Source of the DNA: Thiocapsa sp. KS1 | GTDB lineage: Bacteria > Pseudomonadota > Gammaproteobacteria > Chromatiales > Chromatiaceae | Assembly (NCBI RefSeq): GCF_001499735.1 | Contig: NZ_LN848257.1 | Span: 1,806,155-1,856,042, forward strand | Length of the DNA: 49,888 bases | Direction of reading: 5' to 3' | Shown: positions 1 to 6,792 of the stretch, piece by piece | Layout of the letters: the number at the start of each line of letters is the position of its first letter | Numbering within the stretch: the stretch's first letter is position 1 | Program-made: the position numbers and the translations under genes | The notes under the pieces: model-generated | What the model was told of the DNA's origin: nothing | What the model saw: only the letters and a program-made list of their open reading frames with translations | Database searches by the model: none

Positions 1-463
1 TGATCACCAGCACCACCAGGATGCCGACCACCGCCTCGGTACTGCGCGAGACCGCCTTGGCGAAGGCCATGGACGGCTCCATGGACGCATCGCCGGCGAC
101 GATGGTGACCGTGAGCGCGAGCATAAACCAGGCGTAGCCGTACCGGCTGTTGCGGATCATGTAGACCGACACCGCCACCACCAGCGAGAGCGCGCCGATC
201 AAGGCCCAGCGGTCCTGGATCAGGAACGCCAGCAGGACGAGCACGAGCAAGGCGCCCACCAAGGTTCCGAGCACGCGCATGAGCCCCTTGTGCAGCGATG
301 CGCCGAGGTAAGGCGTTTGCAGGAACAAGACGGCGACCGGCGCCAGGAAGGGATCCGGCAATTGCTGCCAGAGCACGATGCCCCAGGCGGCGATGACCCC
401 GAGCGTCGTCTTCAGCGCATTGAGCGCGGCGGCGGGGCTCCAGGTGCGCGCGATCGTCGGCAT
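1..463 (-). CDS. FUSC-family efflux protein, AaeB-like (N-terminal part)
   Basis: This is the first 154 codons of an inner-membrane protein whose remainder lies left of the window. The start is ATG at 463 and the reading frame is open to base 1. The visible part is strongly hydrophobic, with several membrane segments: one near residues 15-30, another near 65-85, and a pair near 90-130. An N-terminal membrane block of this kind is usual for the fusaric-acid-resistance/aromatic-acid exporter (FUSC, AaeB) family. It lies 38 bp downstream of an HlyD gene, which in turn follows a DUF1656 gene, so the order matches Escherichia coli aaeX-aaeA-aaeB. In that family the protein exports aromatic carboxylic acids across the inner membrane together with its periplasmic adaptor. 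The substrate here cannot be read from the sequence. Confidence 0.8.
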   Translation of the reverse strand, partial: MPTIARTWSPAAALNALKTTLGVIAAWGIVLWQQLPDPFLAPVAVLFLQTPYLGASLHKGLMRVLGTLVGALLVLVLLAFLIQDRWALIGALSLVVAVSVYMIRNSRYGYAWFMLALTVTIVAGDASMEPSMAFAKAVSRSTEAVVGILVVLVI

Positions 464-501
464 GAGGGTGGCCCGAGGACGTCCGCGCGTCGCTCGCCCC
501 G

Positions 502-1440
502 TCAATCGGAGTTCGGGCCGGCGTCGCGCGCAGCGCCGGTGGCCACCGCGAGCGATGCCGACGCCGTCGGATTCACGGCGACATTTGCGCTGTAGCCGAC
601 GCGCAGCACAACTCCCGCCGGTGGCTCGTCGAGACGAATTCGGACCGGAATCCGCTGGGCAAGGCGGATCCACTCGAACATGGGCTCGACCTGAGCCAGA
701 TCGCCCGGACCGGCCGACGGGTTACGACGCTCGATCCCGTAAGCGATGCTCTCGACACGACCGGACAGCGGCTCGCTCGGATAGCCCATCAGGGTCACCG
801 CGGCAGGGTCGCCGATACGGATATCGGGGAGATCGGTCTCTTTGAAGTAGGCTTCGACGCGGAAGGAGTCCGCAGCCACCAAGGCGATCTGCGGCACGCC
901 CGCCGTCGCATAGGTACCTTCCTTGAGCTGGAGGTTCGTGACATAGCCGTCCACAGGCGCCGTCACACGCGTGTCGTCGACGCGAATCCGTGCAGTCGCC
1001 AGGGTGATCTCGGCCGCGACGACCGCGGCGGCTTTTGCCGTCGCCAACGCCTGCTTGGCCTCCTCGTCCAGGTTGCCGAGATCGCCGCCCGACGACCGCT
1101 CCGTGCCTTCTCGGGCATCCGCCGCCTCGGCGCGACGCAACGCAAGGTCGGCCTCCGCCTGCTCCAGCGCCTGTCGATACAGGGTCGGATCCAGCTCGAA
1201 CAGGAGGTCGCCCTTGGTCACCTGCTGACTGTCGGCGACGTGCACCGCGGTCACCTGGCCACCGACCCGCGGCGCCACATGCACCACGTCGGCCAAGACC
1301 TGCGCGTCGCGGGTCCAGGGATGCGACTTGGCCTGCTGCCAGGCCCAGTAGACGGCGCCGGCGGCGATCGCGACCATCAGCAGCGTCACCAGCACGCGCA
1401 CGCTGTCCAGGATCCATTGCTTCGCGTCGGGGTTGCTCAT
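502..1440 (-). CDS. HlyD/AaeA-type periplasmic adaptor of an efflux pump
   Basis: This 312-residue membrane-fusion protein has a single N-terminal anchor (about residues 13-33). The lipoyl half-motifs follow: VAPRVGGQV near residue 55 and VTAPVDGYV near 160. A short alpha-hairpin lies between them, and a C-terminal beta-barrel carries the family-typical VEAYFKETDL segment. It would link the inner-membrane FUSC partner encoded just downstream to an outer-membrane channel, which is not in the window. The start ATG at 1440 follows the DUF1656 gene by 52 bp. Length and architecture are normal for EmrA/AaeA adaptors. The family assignment is firm; the transported compound is unknown. Confidence 0.88.
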   Translation of the reverse strand: MSNPDAKQWILDSVRVLVTLLMVAIAAGAVYWAWQQAKSHPWTRDAQVLADVVHVAPRVGGQVTAVHVADSQQVTKGDLLFELDPTLYRQALEQAEADLALRRAEAADAREGTERSSGGDLGNLDEEAKQALATAKAAAVVAAEITLATARIRVDDTRVTAPVDGYVTNLQLKEGTYATAGVPQIALVAADSFRVEAYFKETDLPDIRIGDPAAVTLMGYPSEPLSGRVESIAYGIERRNPSAGPGDLAQVEPMFEWIRLAQRIPVRIRLDEPPAGVVLRVGYSANVAVNPTASASLAVATGAARDAGPNSD

Positions 1441-1492
1441 GGGGTGCTCATCTGACCTTGAGGTGATGCGGGGCTCGGTGCAGGTCGGTGGA

Positions 1493-1714
1493 TCAGCCGA
1501 AAAACGACGGCACCAGGGTCGTGCCCACCAGGACGGTGCAGGCGATGACCAGGGCGGTGAAGAACAGCGGCGGATGCCAGACGAATCGACTCAACCCGGT
1601 GCGATTGGCGAGTGCGACCAGGACGATCGCCAATATCAAACCGAGCAGTGCGGCCAGCAGCCACGGCGGATAATAGACGCCGTTCAGACTCAGCTCGACC
1701 GGACCGCTCGGCAC
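1493..1714 (-). CDS. DUF1656 small membrane protein, AaeX-like
   Basis: This is a 73-residue protein with two membrane segments (about residues 15-35 and 50-68) and the family-typical opening VELSLNGVYYPPWL. The start is GTG at 1714, one base after the stop of the upstream gene (1716-1718), which implies translational coupling. An upstream AGGG could serve as ribosome-binding site. DUF1656 proteins occur beside HlyD/FUSC pairs, as AaeX does in E. coli, and their molecular role is not established. Here the order DUF1656-HlyD-FUSC is the canonical aaeXAB order, which supports both the assignment and the non-ATG start. Confidence 0.8.
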   Translation of the reverse strand: MPSGPVELSLNGVYYPPWLLAALLGLILAIVLVALANRTGLSRFVWHPPLFFTALVIACTVLVGTTLVPSFFG

Positions 1715-1715
1715 C

Positions 1716-2495
1716 TCAGCGCATCCAACCCTGCGGCGGATAGCCGGCCGGCGGTATGGCAGAGCGTTCGTAAAGGTTCGGTGGATAGGCTTGGTATGGG
1801 CCGGGGGCACCATACCAGGAGGGTGCGACCGGGGCCTGCCGTGACGCCGCGGGGGGCGGCTGATAGCTCGGATAGACCGGAGCATAACCCTGTGCCGGCA
1901 TGGGCATGTAACCCGGCGGAACCGGGTATGTCGGCGCCTGGCGCGGCGGCCCGGCGGTCGCAGCGGGGCCGCTGATCGGAAGATCCGCGGACGGCACGGA
2001 TGGCATGGCAGCGACCGGAGCCGCCCCACCTGCATCGGCCGATACGGGCTGGACTGCGAGCGGATCCGCGGAGATAGGGGCCTGCGCTTCGGCCTGATCG
2101 GGCGAGAGCCCGGGCGATGCATCCGACCTCGCCGCCACACCGGTCGAACCCGCATCGGTCGACGCCGCATCGGATATGGCCGCCTCGGCGACGGCACTCT
2201 CGGCGGATGGCTCGGCCGGTGGGGATGCATCAGCCGGTGCTTCGGTCGCTGCCGCAGCGGTTTCGACGGCGGGCGCGGCGAGGGTCACCCGTCCGATCGG
2301 CGCGATCCGGTCCACGATCGCCGGATCAAGGGCAACCGCCTGATCCGGCGAGCGCGCAAAATAGAAGTCCACGAGATACAGATAGAGCGACCCCGTCAGC
2401 GTCGCCACCAGAACCGAGACGACGAAGAGCCGCTCGTAATTCACCCGCTTCAGTCTTTCGAGCAGTCCTTCAAGCCGCTCAATGATCGCTTGCAT
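1716..2495 (-). CDS. Unrecognised membrane-anchored Pro/Ala-rich protein leading the aaeXAB-like operon
   Basis: This 259-residue protein has a short amphipathic N-terminus (RLEGLLERLKRVNYERL), one membrane segment (about residues 24-43), and a long tail of low complexity. The tail is Ala/Glu/Ser-rich from about 70 to 150 and Pro/Tyr/Gly-rich from about 170 to 259, with repeated PxYP- and PPGY-like units. Between anchor and tail, residues ~57-72 (IVDRIAPIGRVTLA) resemble the helix that precedes the haem motif in cytochrome c5 proteins, but no CxxCH follows. The gene sits one base ahead of the DUF1656 start, so it is almost certainly co-translated with the pump genes. Function is unknown. The tail could span periplasm or interact with cell wall or the adaptor; that is only a guess. 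Confidence 0.7.
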   Translation of the reverse strand: MQAIIERLEGLLERLKRVNYERLFVVSVLVATLTGSLYLYLVDFYFARSPDQAVALDPAIVDRIAPIGRVTLAAPAVETAAAATEAPADASPPAEPSAESAVAEAAISDAASTDAGSTGVAARSDASPGLSPDQAEAQAPISADPLAVQPVSADAGGAAPVAAMPSVPSADLPISGPAATAGPPRQAPTYPVPPGYMPMPAQGYAPVYPSYQPPPAASRQAPVAPSWYGAPGPYQAYPPNLYERSAIPPAGYPPQGWMR

Positions 2496-2670
2496 CTACA
2501 ACGTCCTCGATCGCGATTCTTCATGCCCCGGCACCCTTAGGTGCACGGGGACCGACCAGGCGCGGAGGATAACCGAAACCTCGGCTCGGTTGGCGATCCA
2601 TCCTGCCCTTTGCGCCATGTGAGGGTATGATTATCGGCTTCTCAGCCGTTGAGCCTTGGTCATTCGCCCC

Positions 2671-4404
2671 ATGAGCCATGTCCGCCGATCCGGAGCCGCC
2701 ATCTTCTTCGATGTCCTCACCGACCTCGGGGTCGAGTATCTGTTCGGCCATACGGGCGGTGCGGTCATCCCATTGCATGTTGAGCTCAACCGGCGGATGC
2801 GCCGCCGCGACCCGGCACCCAAGTTCATCCTCTGTCGTCAGGAAGGCGGTGCCGGTCATGCCGCGGAAGGCTATGCCCGAACGAGCGGACGGGTCGGCGT
2901 GGCGATCGCCACCTCCGGACCGGGCGCGACCAATCTGGCCACGCCGATCGCGGACGCCTACAAGGACTCGATCCCGACGCTCTTCATCACCGGCCAGGTG
3001 CCGAGCGCGGCGATCGGCACCGATGCCTTTCAGGAGGTCGATACCGTCGGTTTTACCCGGCCGATCTCCAAGCACAATTATCTGGTCAAGGACGTGCGCG
3101 ACCTGGAATGGGTGCTGCGCGAGGCGTTCGCACTGGCGACGCGCGGACGTCCCGGGCCGGTCGTGGTCGACATCTGCAAGGATGTTCAGCTGGCCGAAAC
3201 GAGCGGGCAGAACCCGCCGCGGATCCGTCATCGCGAGCCGATCGCCTTCGATCCGGTGCGAGCCGACGCCATCCTCGCCGCACTGGCCGCCGCCGAGCGC
3301 CCGGTCGTGAAGGCCGGCGGCGGGATCATCCATGCCGACTCGGCACCAGCACTGCGGGCCTTCGCCGAGCGCTTTGCCGTGCCGGTCACGACGACCTTCA
3401 ACGCGCTCGGCGCCCTGCCCTTCGAGCTGCCGCACAACCTCGGCATGCCGGGCATGCACGGGACCATTCCGGCCAACTATGCCCTACGCGATGCGGACCT
3501 GATCCTCTCGCTGGGCGGGCGGTTCGACGACCGGGTCGCGGTCAAGGGGTTCGCCACAGGCAAGCGCATTGCCCATGTCGACATCGACCCGTCCGAGATC
3601 GACAAGACCATCGCGACCGACCTGCACCTGGTCGCGGAGCTCGGCGCCTTCTTCGAGCATGCCCTAAACACCGGGCGGGCCGCCGACCATCGCGACTGGC
3701 TGGCCCAAATCGCGCAATGGCGCGAGCAGATGCCCAAGCCCTACGGCCAGTCGGAATACATCAAGCCGCAGGCCGTCGTGGAGATCATCTCGGAGCTGAC
3801 GGCGGGCGACGCGACCCTGGTCACGGGTGTCGGCCAGCATCAGATGTGGTCGGCGCAGTATTATCGCTTCCGCCGGCCGCGCCAGTGGATCAGCTCGGGC
3901 GGGCTCGGGACCATGGGGTTCGGTCTGCCCGCGGCCATCGGGGCCTGGTTCGCCGACCCGGTCCACCCGCTCGTCCTGATCGACGGCGACGGCAGCTTTC
4001 AGATGAACATCCAGGAGCTCGGCACCCTGGTCGCCAATCGGATCCCGCTCAAGATCTTCGTCCTGAACAACAGCTTTCTCGGGATGGTCCGCCAGTGGGA
4101 AGACATGATGGACGAGGGCCATCATTACGAGACCTGTCTCGCCCGCGACGCGAGCTGCGACCCGGACTGCATGGACCTGGACCAGACCTGTCGGCGTCAG
4201 ATCCCGAACCTGACCGGCCTCAAATATGTCTACCCGCGCCTCAAGACCCAGCGCATCAAGCATCCGAAGGATCTACGCGAGGGCGTTGCCCAAGCGCTGG
4301 CAGAGCCCGGCCCGGTCCTGGTCGATGTCTGGGTCGACAAGGCCGAGAACGTCATCCCCATGGTGCGCCCCGGCCATCGCCTCGACCAGATGATCGAGTC
4401 CTGA
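2671..4404 (+). CDS. Acetolactate synthase large-subunit-like ThDP enzyme with a four-cysteine insert
   Basis: This 577-residue thiamine-diphosphate enzyme has the three AHAS-type domains. The N-terminal pyrimidine-binding domain carries the catalytic glutamate (RQEGGAGHAAEGYA, Glu58). The central domain contains GGRFDDR. The C-terminal PP domain has the ThDP signature (DGDGSFQMN, residues ~438-446, ending in NN). Acetolactate synthase condenses two pyruvates in branched-chain amino-acid synthesis. No small regulatory subunit gene is adjacent, which is unusual for a biosynthetic AHAS, so a catabolic or specialised ThDP carboligase is possible. A C-terminal insertion has cysteines at 489, 496, 500 and 507, which ordinary IlvB lacks as far as I recall. 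I chose ATG 2671 over the upstream in-frame TTG at 2656 because MSHVRRSGAAIFFDVL begins the family fold directly. Confidence 0.82.
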   Translation: MSHVRRSGAAIFFDVLTDLGVEYLFGHTGGAVIPLHVELNRRMRRRDPAPKFILCRQEGGAGHAAEGYARTSGRVGVAIATSGPGATNLATPIADAYKDSIPTLFITGQVPSAAIGTDAFQEVDTVGFTRPISKHNYLVKDVRDLEWVLREAFALATRGRPGPVVVDICKDVQLAETSGQNPPRIRHREPIAFDPVRADAILAALAAAERPVVKAGGGIIHADSAPALRAFAERFAVPVTTTFNALGALPFELPHNLGMPGMHGTIPANYALRDADLILSLGGRFDDRVAVKGFATGKRIAHVDIDPSEIDKTIATDLHLVAELGAFFEHALNTGRAADHRDWLAQIAQWREQMPKPYGQSEYIKPQAVVEIISELTAGDATLVTGVGQHQMWSAQYYRFRRPRQWISSGGLGTMGFGLPAAIGAWFADPVHPLVLIDGDGSFQMNIQELGTLVANRIPLKIFVLNNSFLGMVRQWEDMMDEGHHYETCLARDASCDPDCMDLDQTCRRQIPNLTGLKYVYPRLKTQRIKHPKDLREGVAQALAEPGPVLVDVWVDKAENVIPMVRPGHRLDQMIES

Positions 4405-4459
4405 GCCGGCGTCGCCCAGCCCTTTGAATCCATTCGCATCAGTCAACAAGGAGACCGCG

Positions 4460-5512
4460 ATGCCTACCCCACACTGGCGTTCCGTGCCGCGCACGGCCGC
4501 AACCGACACCATTTACGGACTCGCGCTGAGCCCCGACGGCCAGCGCCTGGCCACCGCAAGCTGGGACAGCCTGGTCAAGATCTGGGACGTCGCCGCCGGG
4601 CGCGTCGAGCATGAGATGCGGGGTCACGACGGACGCGTCTACACCGTGCGCTTCCACCCCGCCGGCCAATGGGTCGCATCGGGCGGTACGGATACCACCG
4701 TACGTCTTTGGGACGTCGCCACCGGCGCCGCCCTCTGGAGCCAGAGCGGACACAGCAGCCTGGTCTACAGCGTCGACTTCCAGCCCGGCGGCGAGCTGCT
4801 GGCGTCCGGGAGCGAGGACGGCACCATCTGCATCTGGACATCCGCCGACGGCACACTGGTGCGCACCATCGAGGGACATCCGCAGTACGTGCAGGGCGTG
4901 GTCTTCTCCATCGACGGCACGCGTCTGGTCTCGGGCAGCCGCGACTGCACCATGGCGGTCTGGGATGTCGACTCCGGGGAAGAGCTGCTGCGACTCGACG
5001 TCATCAACAACGGCATCAACAGCACCCAGTTCAGCCCGGACGGAACCCGGCTCCTGCTGAGCAACGTCGACGGCTCGATCGGCCTGTGGGACCTCGAGAA
5101 GGGCGGACTCATCATGGAGATGGAGGAGCACACCTATCCGGCGTGGAGTGCCGTCTTCAGCCCCGACGGCAAGACCATCGCCTCGGGCAGCGCCGACAAA
5201 ACCATCGTCCTGTGGGACGCCTTCACAGGTGCCGAGATGTCGCGCCTGACCGGCCACGAAAAGGACGTCTACTGCGTCGCCTTCAGCCCCGACGGCAAGT
5301 GGCTCTACTCCGGCAGCGTCGACAAGCACATCCGGGCCTGGAGCTTGGACAGCAGCGATCCGCGCTGGGAAACGCTCAGCACCGCCTGGCAGACGGCAGA
5401 GGCCGAGGATGCGAAAGCTGCCGCCGAGGCAGCGATCGCGCTGGCCGAGCAAACACCGGCGAAGGCACCCGCATCGGGGCTCTTAGGACGGCTGTTCGGC
5501 GGCAAGCGCTGA
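4460..5512 (+). CDS. WD40-repeat beta-propeller protein
   Basis: This 350-residue protein is built from seven WD40 blades, recognisable by repeated SPDG...LASGS.D..I..WD units starting near residues 15, 57, 99, 141, 183, 225 and 267. A closed seven-bladed propeller is therefore expected. An Ala/Glu-rich linker of about 40 residues follows, ending GLLGRLFGGKR. There is no signal peptide, so it should be cytoplasmic. Start ATG 4460 is set by an AAGGAG ribosome-binding site at 4448-4453; an in-frame upstream TTG (4424) lacks one. It follows the ThDP enzyme by 55 bp in the same direction and may be co-transcribed. Propellers of this kind are protein-interaction platforms; no partner can be named. 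Confidence 0.85.
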   Translation: MPTPHWRSVPRTAATDTIYGLALSPDGQRLATASWDSLVKIWDVAAGRVEHEMRGHDGRVYTVRFHPAGQWVASGGTDTTVRLWDVATGAALWSQSGHSSLVYSVDFQPGGELLASGSEDGTICIWTSADGTLVRTIEGHPQYVQGVVFSIDGTRLVSGSRDCTMAVWDVDSGEELLRLDVINNGINSTQFSPDGTRLLLSNVDGSIGLWDLEKGGLIMEMEEHTYPAWSAVFSPDGKTIASGSADKTIVLWDAFTGAEMSRLTGHEKDVYCVAFSPDGKWLYSGSVDKHIRAWSLDSSDPRWETLSTAWQTAEAEDAKAAAEAAIALAEQTPAKAPASGLLGRLFGGKR

Positions 5513-5661
5513 TGAGCACCGCCGGCTACGAGCATGCGTCTGCGCTTGATCCAAAGAGCTAGCGGAGCTCCTGCGTGGCCGGCATCGTTCCAACATCGGA
5601 TGACGCGAGCAAGACGGCACTCTAAATCCCGGACAACAGCAATCCGGCGGAGATTCTCGCC

Positions 5662-5922
5662 ATGACCGAAAACATCGAGCACCTCATTCTCGAGCAGTTC
5701 CGTGCTCTTCGGAACCAGATCACAGCGCTGCAGACCGAGATGCACAGCGAGTTCAACGACGTCAAGCATCGCATCAATCGAGTCGAATCCGCGATCGCCG
5801 GGATTCGCCGCGACGAGGCCGGAACCGCCGAGGATATCGCGCGCCAGCAGGCAACCATAGACCGGCTCAAGGATCGCTTGGACCGAATCGAACGCCGCTT
5901 GGAGCTGGTCGACGACATCTAA
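5662..5922 (+). CDS. Small coiled-coil protein
   Basis: This 86-residue, highly charged protein is predicted to be almost entirely helical. Heptads run through residues ~10-80 (for example ALQTEMHSEFNDVKHRIN and IDRLKDRLDRIERRLEL). It has no cysteines, signal peptide or membrane segment. A GGCGGAG ribosome-binding site precedes ATG 5662. I do not recognise a function; it could oligomerise or act as an adaptor. Its stop codon TAA (5920-5922) lies inside the recurring motif CTAAACCGCGTC (5919-5930) described under findings, and a hairpin follows at 5958-5983. Confidence 0.65.
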   Translation: MTENIEHLILEQFRALRNQITALQTEMHSEFNDVKHRINRVESAIAGIRRDEAGTAEDIARQQATIDRLKDRLDRIERRLELVDDI

Positions 5923-5957
5923 ACCGCGTCCAGCGCGGGATGCGATGTTTTCGGACT

Positions 5958-5983
5958 CGTGACACCCGCTCCGCGGTGTCACG
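5958..5983. terminator. Hairpin downstream of the coiled-coil gene
   Basis: A perfect 9-bp stem, CGTGACACC (5958-5966) with GGTGTCACG (5975-5983), encloses an 8-base loop. It lies 36 bases after the stop codon. There is no T-run, so factor-independent termination is uncertain. It could also be an RNA-stabilising 3' structure. Confidence 0.45.
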
Positions 5984-6135
5984 CATCCCCCGCGGCGCTC
6001 CGCGCCACGTGCCTCCATGGCCGAAATTTCAAACGAGTCACGGCGCGGCCAGGTTCATAATCCCGGCCAACGCGTGTTCGGCGCTGTTTAGGAGATCGGG
6101 GAGTTGGACTCGATGCCTCTAGCCGTCGGGACAGC

Positions 6136-6168
6136 GGAAGAGGACGACTGCAAGTCGTCGATCCCGGG
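6136..6168. repeat. 33-bp palindromic dispersed repeat, copy 1
   Basis: The core GACGACT-GCA-AGTCGTC (6143-6159) forms a 7-bp stem and is flanked by GGAAGAG and GATCCCGGG. The reverse complement matches 22033-22065 at 30 of 33 positions. Two of the three differences are compensatory within the stem. It lies downstream of the vsr 3' end. Confidence 0.65.
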
Positions 6169-6229
6169 ATGTCGGCGCTTCGTGACAATCGCCGGCGTCG
6201 CGCCCGGGCGGTCGCATGTCTCCACGCAA

Positions 6230-6778
6230 TCACACTTCTTGATCCGTATCCTCGTCGAGTGACTTGGGGCCGATCCGATAGCGTCGCTTCTCTTCGGCGA
6301 CCTGCAGTAACCGACGGGGATCGAGTGCCCCGAGATCGCAGCCGCCGTCCTCCTGCGCGGCGTCCGCCTCGGTCAATGCCGCAACCACGCGAGACACAGC
6401 GGCCACCGGATCGCGGTAAAGCTCGCATTCCCAGACTACGATGACCTTCCAGCCCGCGGCCTCGAGCGCGGCGACGGCCTCGGCGTCGCGCGCGACATTG
6501 CGTTCGAGCTTCTCCTTCCAGAAGTCCGCGTTGGTCCGCGGCAAGGTCGCGCGTTTGCAGTCGGCATGACGATGCCAGAAGCAGCCGTGAACGAAGACGA
6601 CGGCGCGATATTTGGGCAGGATCAGGTCCGGACGGCCCGGCAGTCCGCCCCCGCCGAGGCGATAGCGAAAGCCGAGGCGGTGCAGCGCGGAGCGCAGGAT
6701 CCATTCGGGTTTGGTGTCCTTGCCGACGACCCGGGCCATCAGGCGGGAGCGCTGGGCCGTGGTGAGCGTATCCGTCAT
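6230..6778 (-). CDS. vsr: Very short patch repair (Vsr) DNA mismatch endonuclease
   Basis: Vsr nicks DNA 5' of the T in T:G mismatches produced by deamination of 5-methylcytosine. This 182-residue protein shows the whole family signature: SRLMARVVGKDTKPE near residue 12, the catalytic GRPDL with Asp51, and the zinc/active-site cluster GCFWHRHADC (Cys66, His69, His71, Cys74). TNADFWKEKLERN follows near 82 and WECEL near 117 (Cys118). Asp51, Cys66 and His71 fall at the same numbers as in E. coli Vsr. The C-terminus is about 25 residues longer than in E. coli. Vsr genes normally sit beside a cytosine-5 methyltransferase; none lies next to it. Instead it starts 14 bp after a GGDEF/EAL gene and may be read through from it. 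Confidence 0.93.
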   Translation of the reverse strand: MTDTLTTAQRSRLMARVVGKDTKPEWILRSALHRLGFRYRLGGGGLPGRPDLILPKYRAVVFVHGCFWHRHADCKRATLPRTNADFWKEKLERNVARDAEAVAALEAAGWKVIVVWECELYRDPVAAVSRVVAALTEADAAQEDGGCDLGALDPRRLLQVAEEKRRYRIGPKSLDEDTDQEV

Positions 6779-6792
6779 CGGATGCGTGGGCT

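Larger units (their letters stand above)
5923..6229. other. Intergenic region between convergent genes
   Basis: These 307 bases between the coiled-coil gene and the 3' end of vsr hold no convincing reading frame. They contain a hairpin at 5958-5983 and a 33-bp palindromic repeat at 6136-6168, both annotated separately. The hairpin sits inside a larger imperfect foldback: GCGGGATGCG at 5935-5944 can pair with CGCATCCCCCGC near 5983-5994. Confidence 0.6.

Noticed and set aside
2656-2670. TTG at 2656 as the start of the acetolactate-synthase-like gene.
   Set aside because: It adds five residues with no family support; ATG 2671 begins the normal fold.
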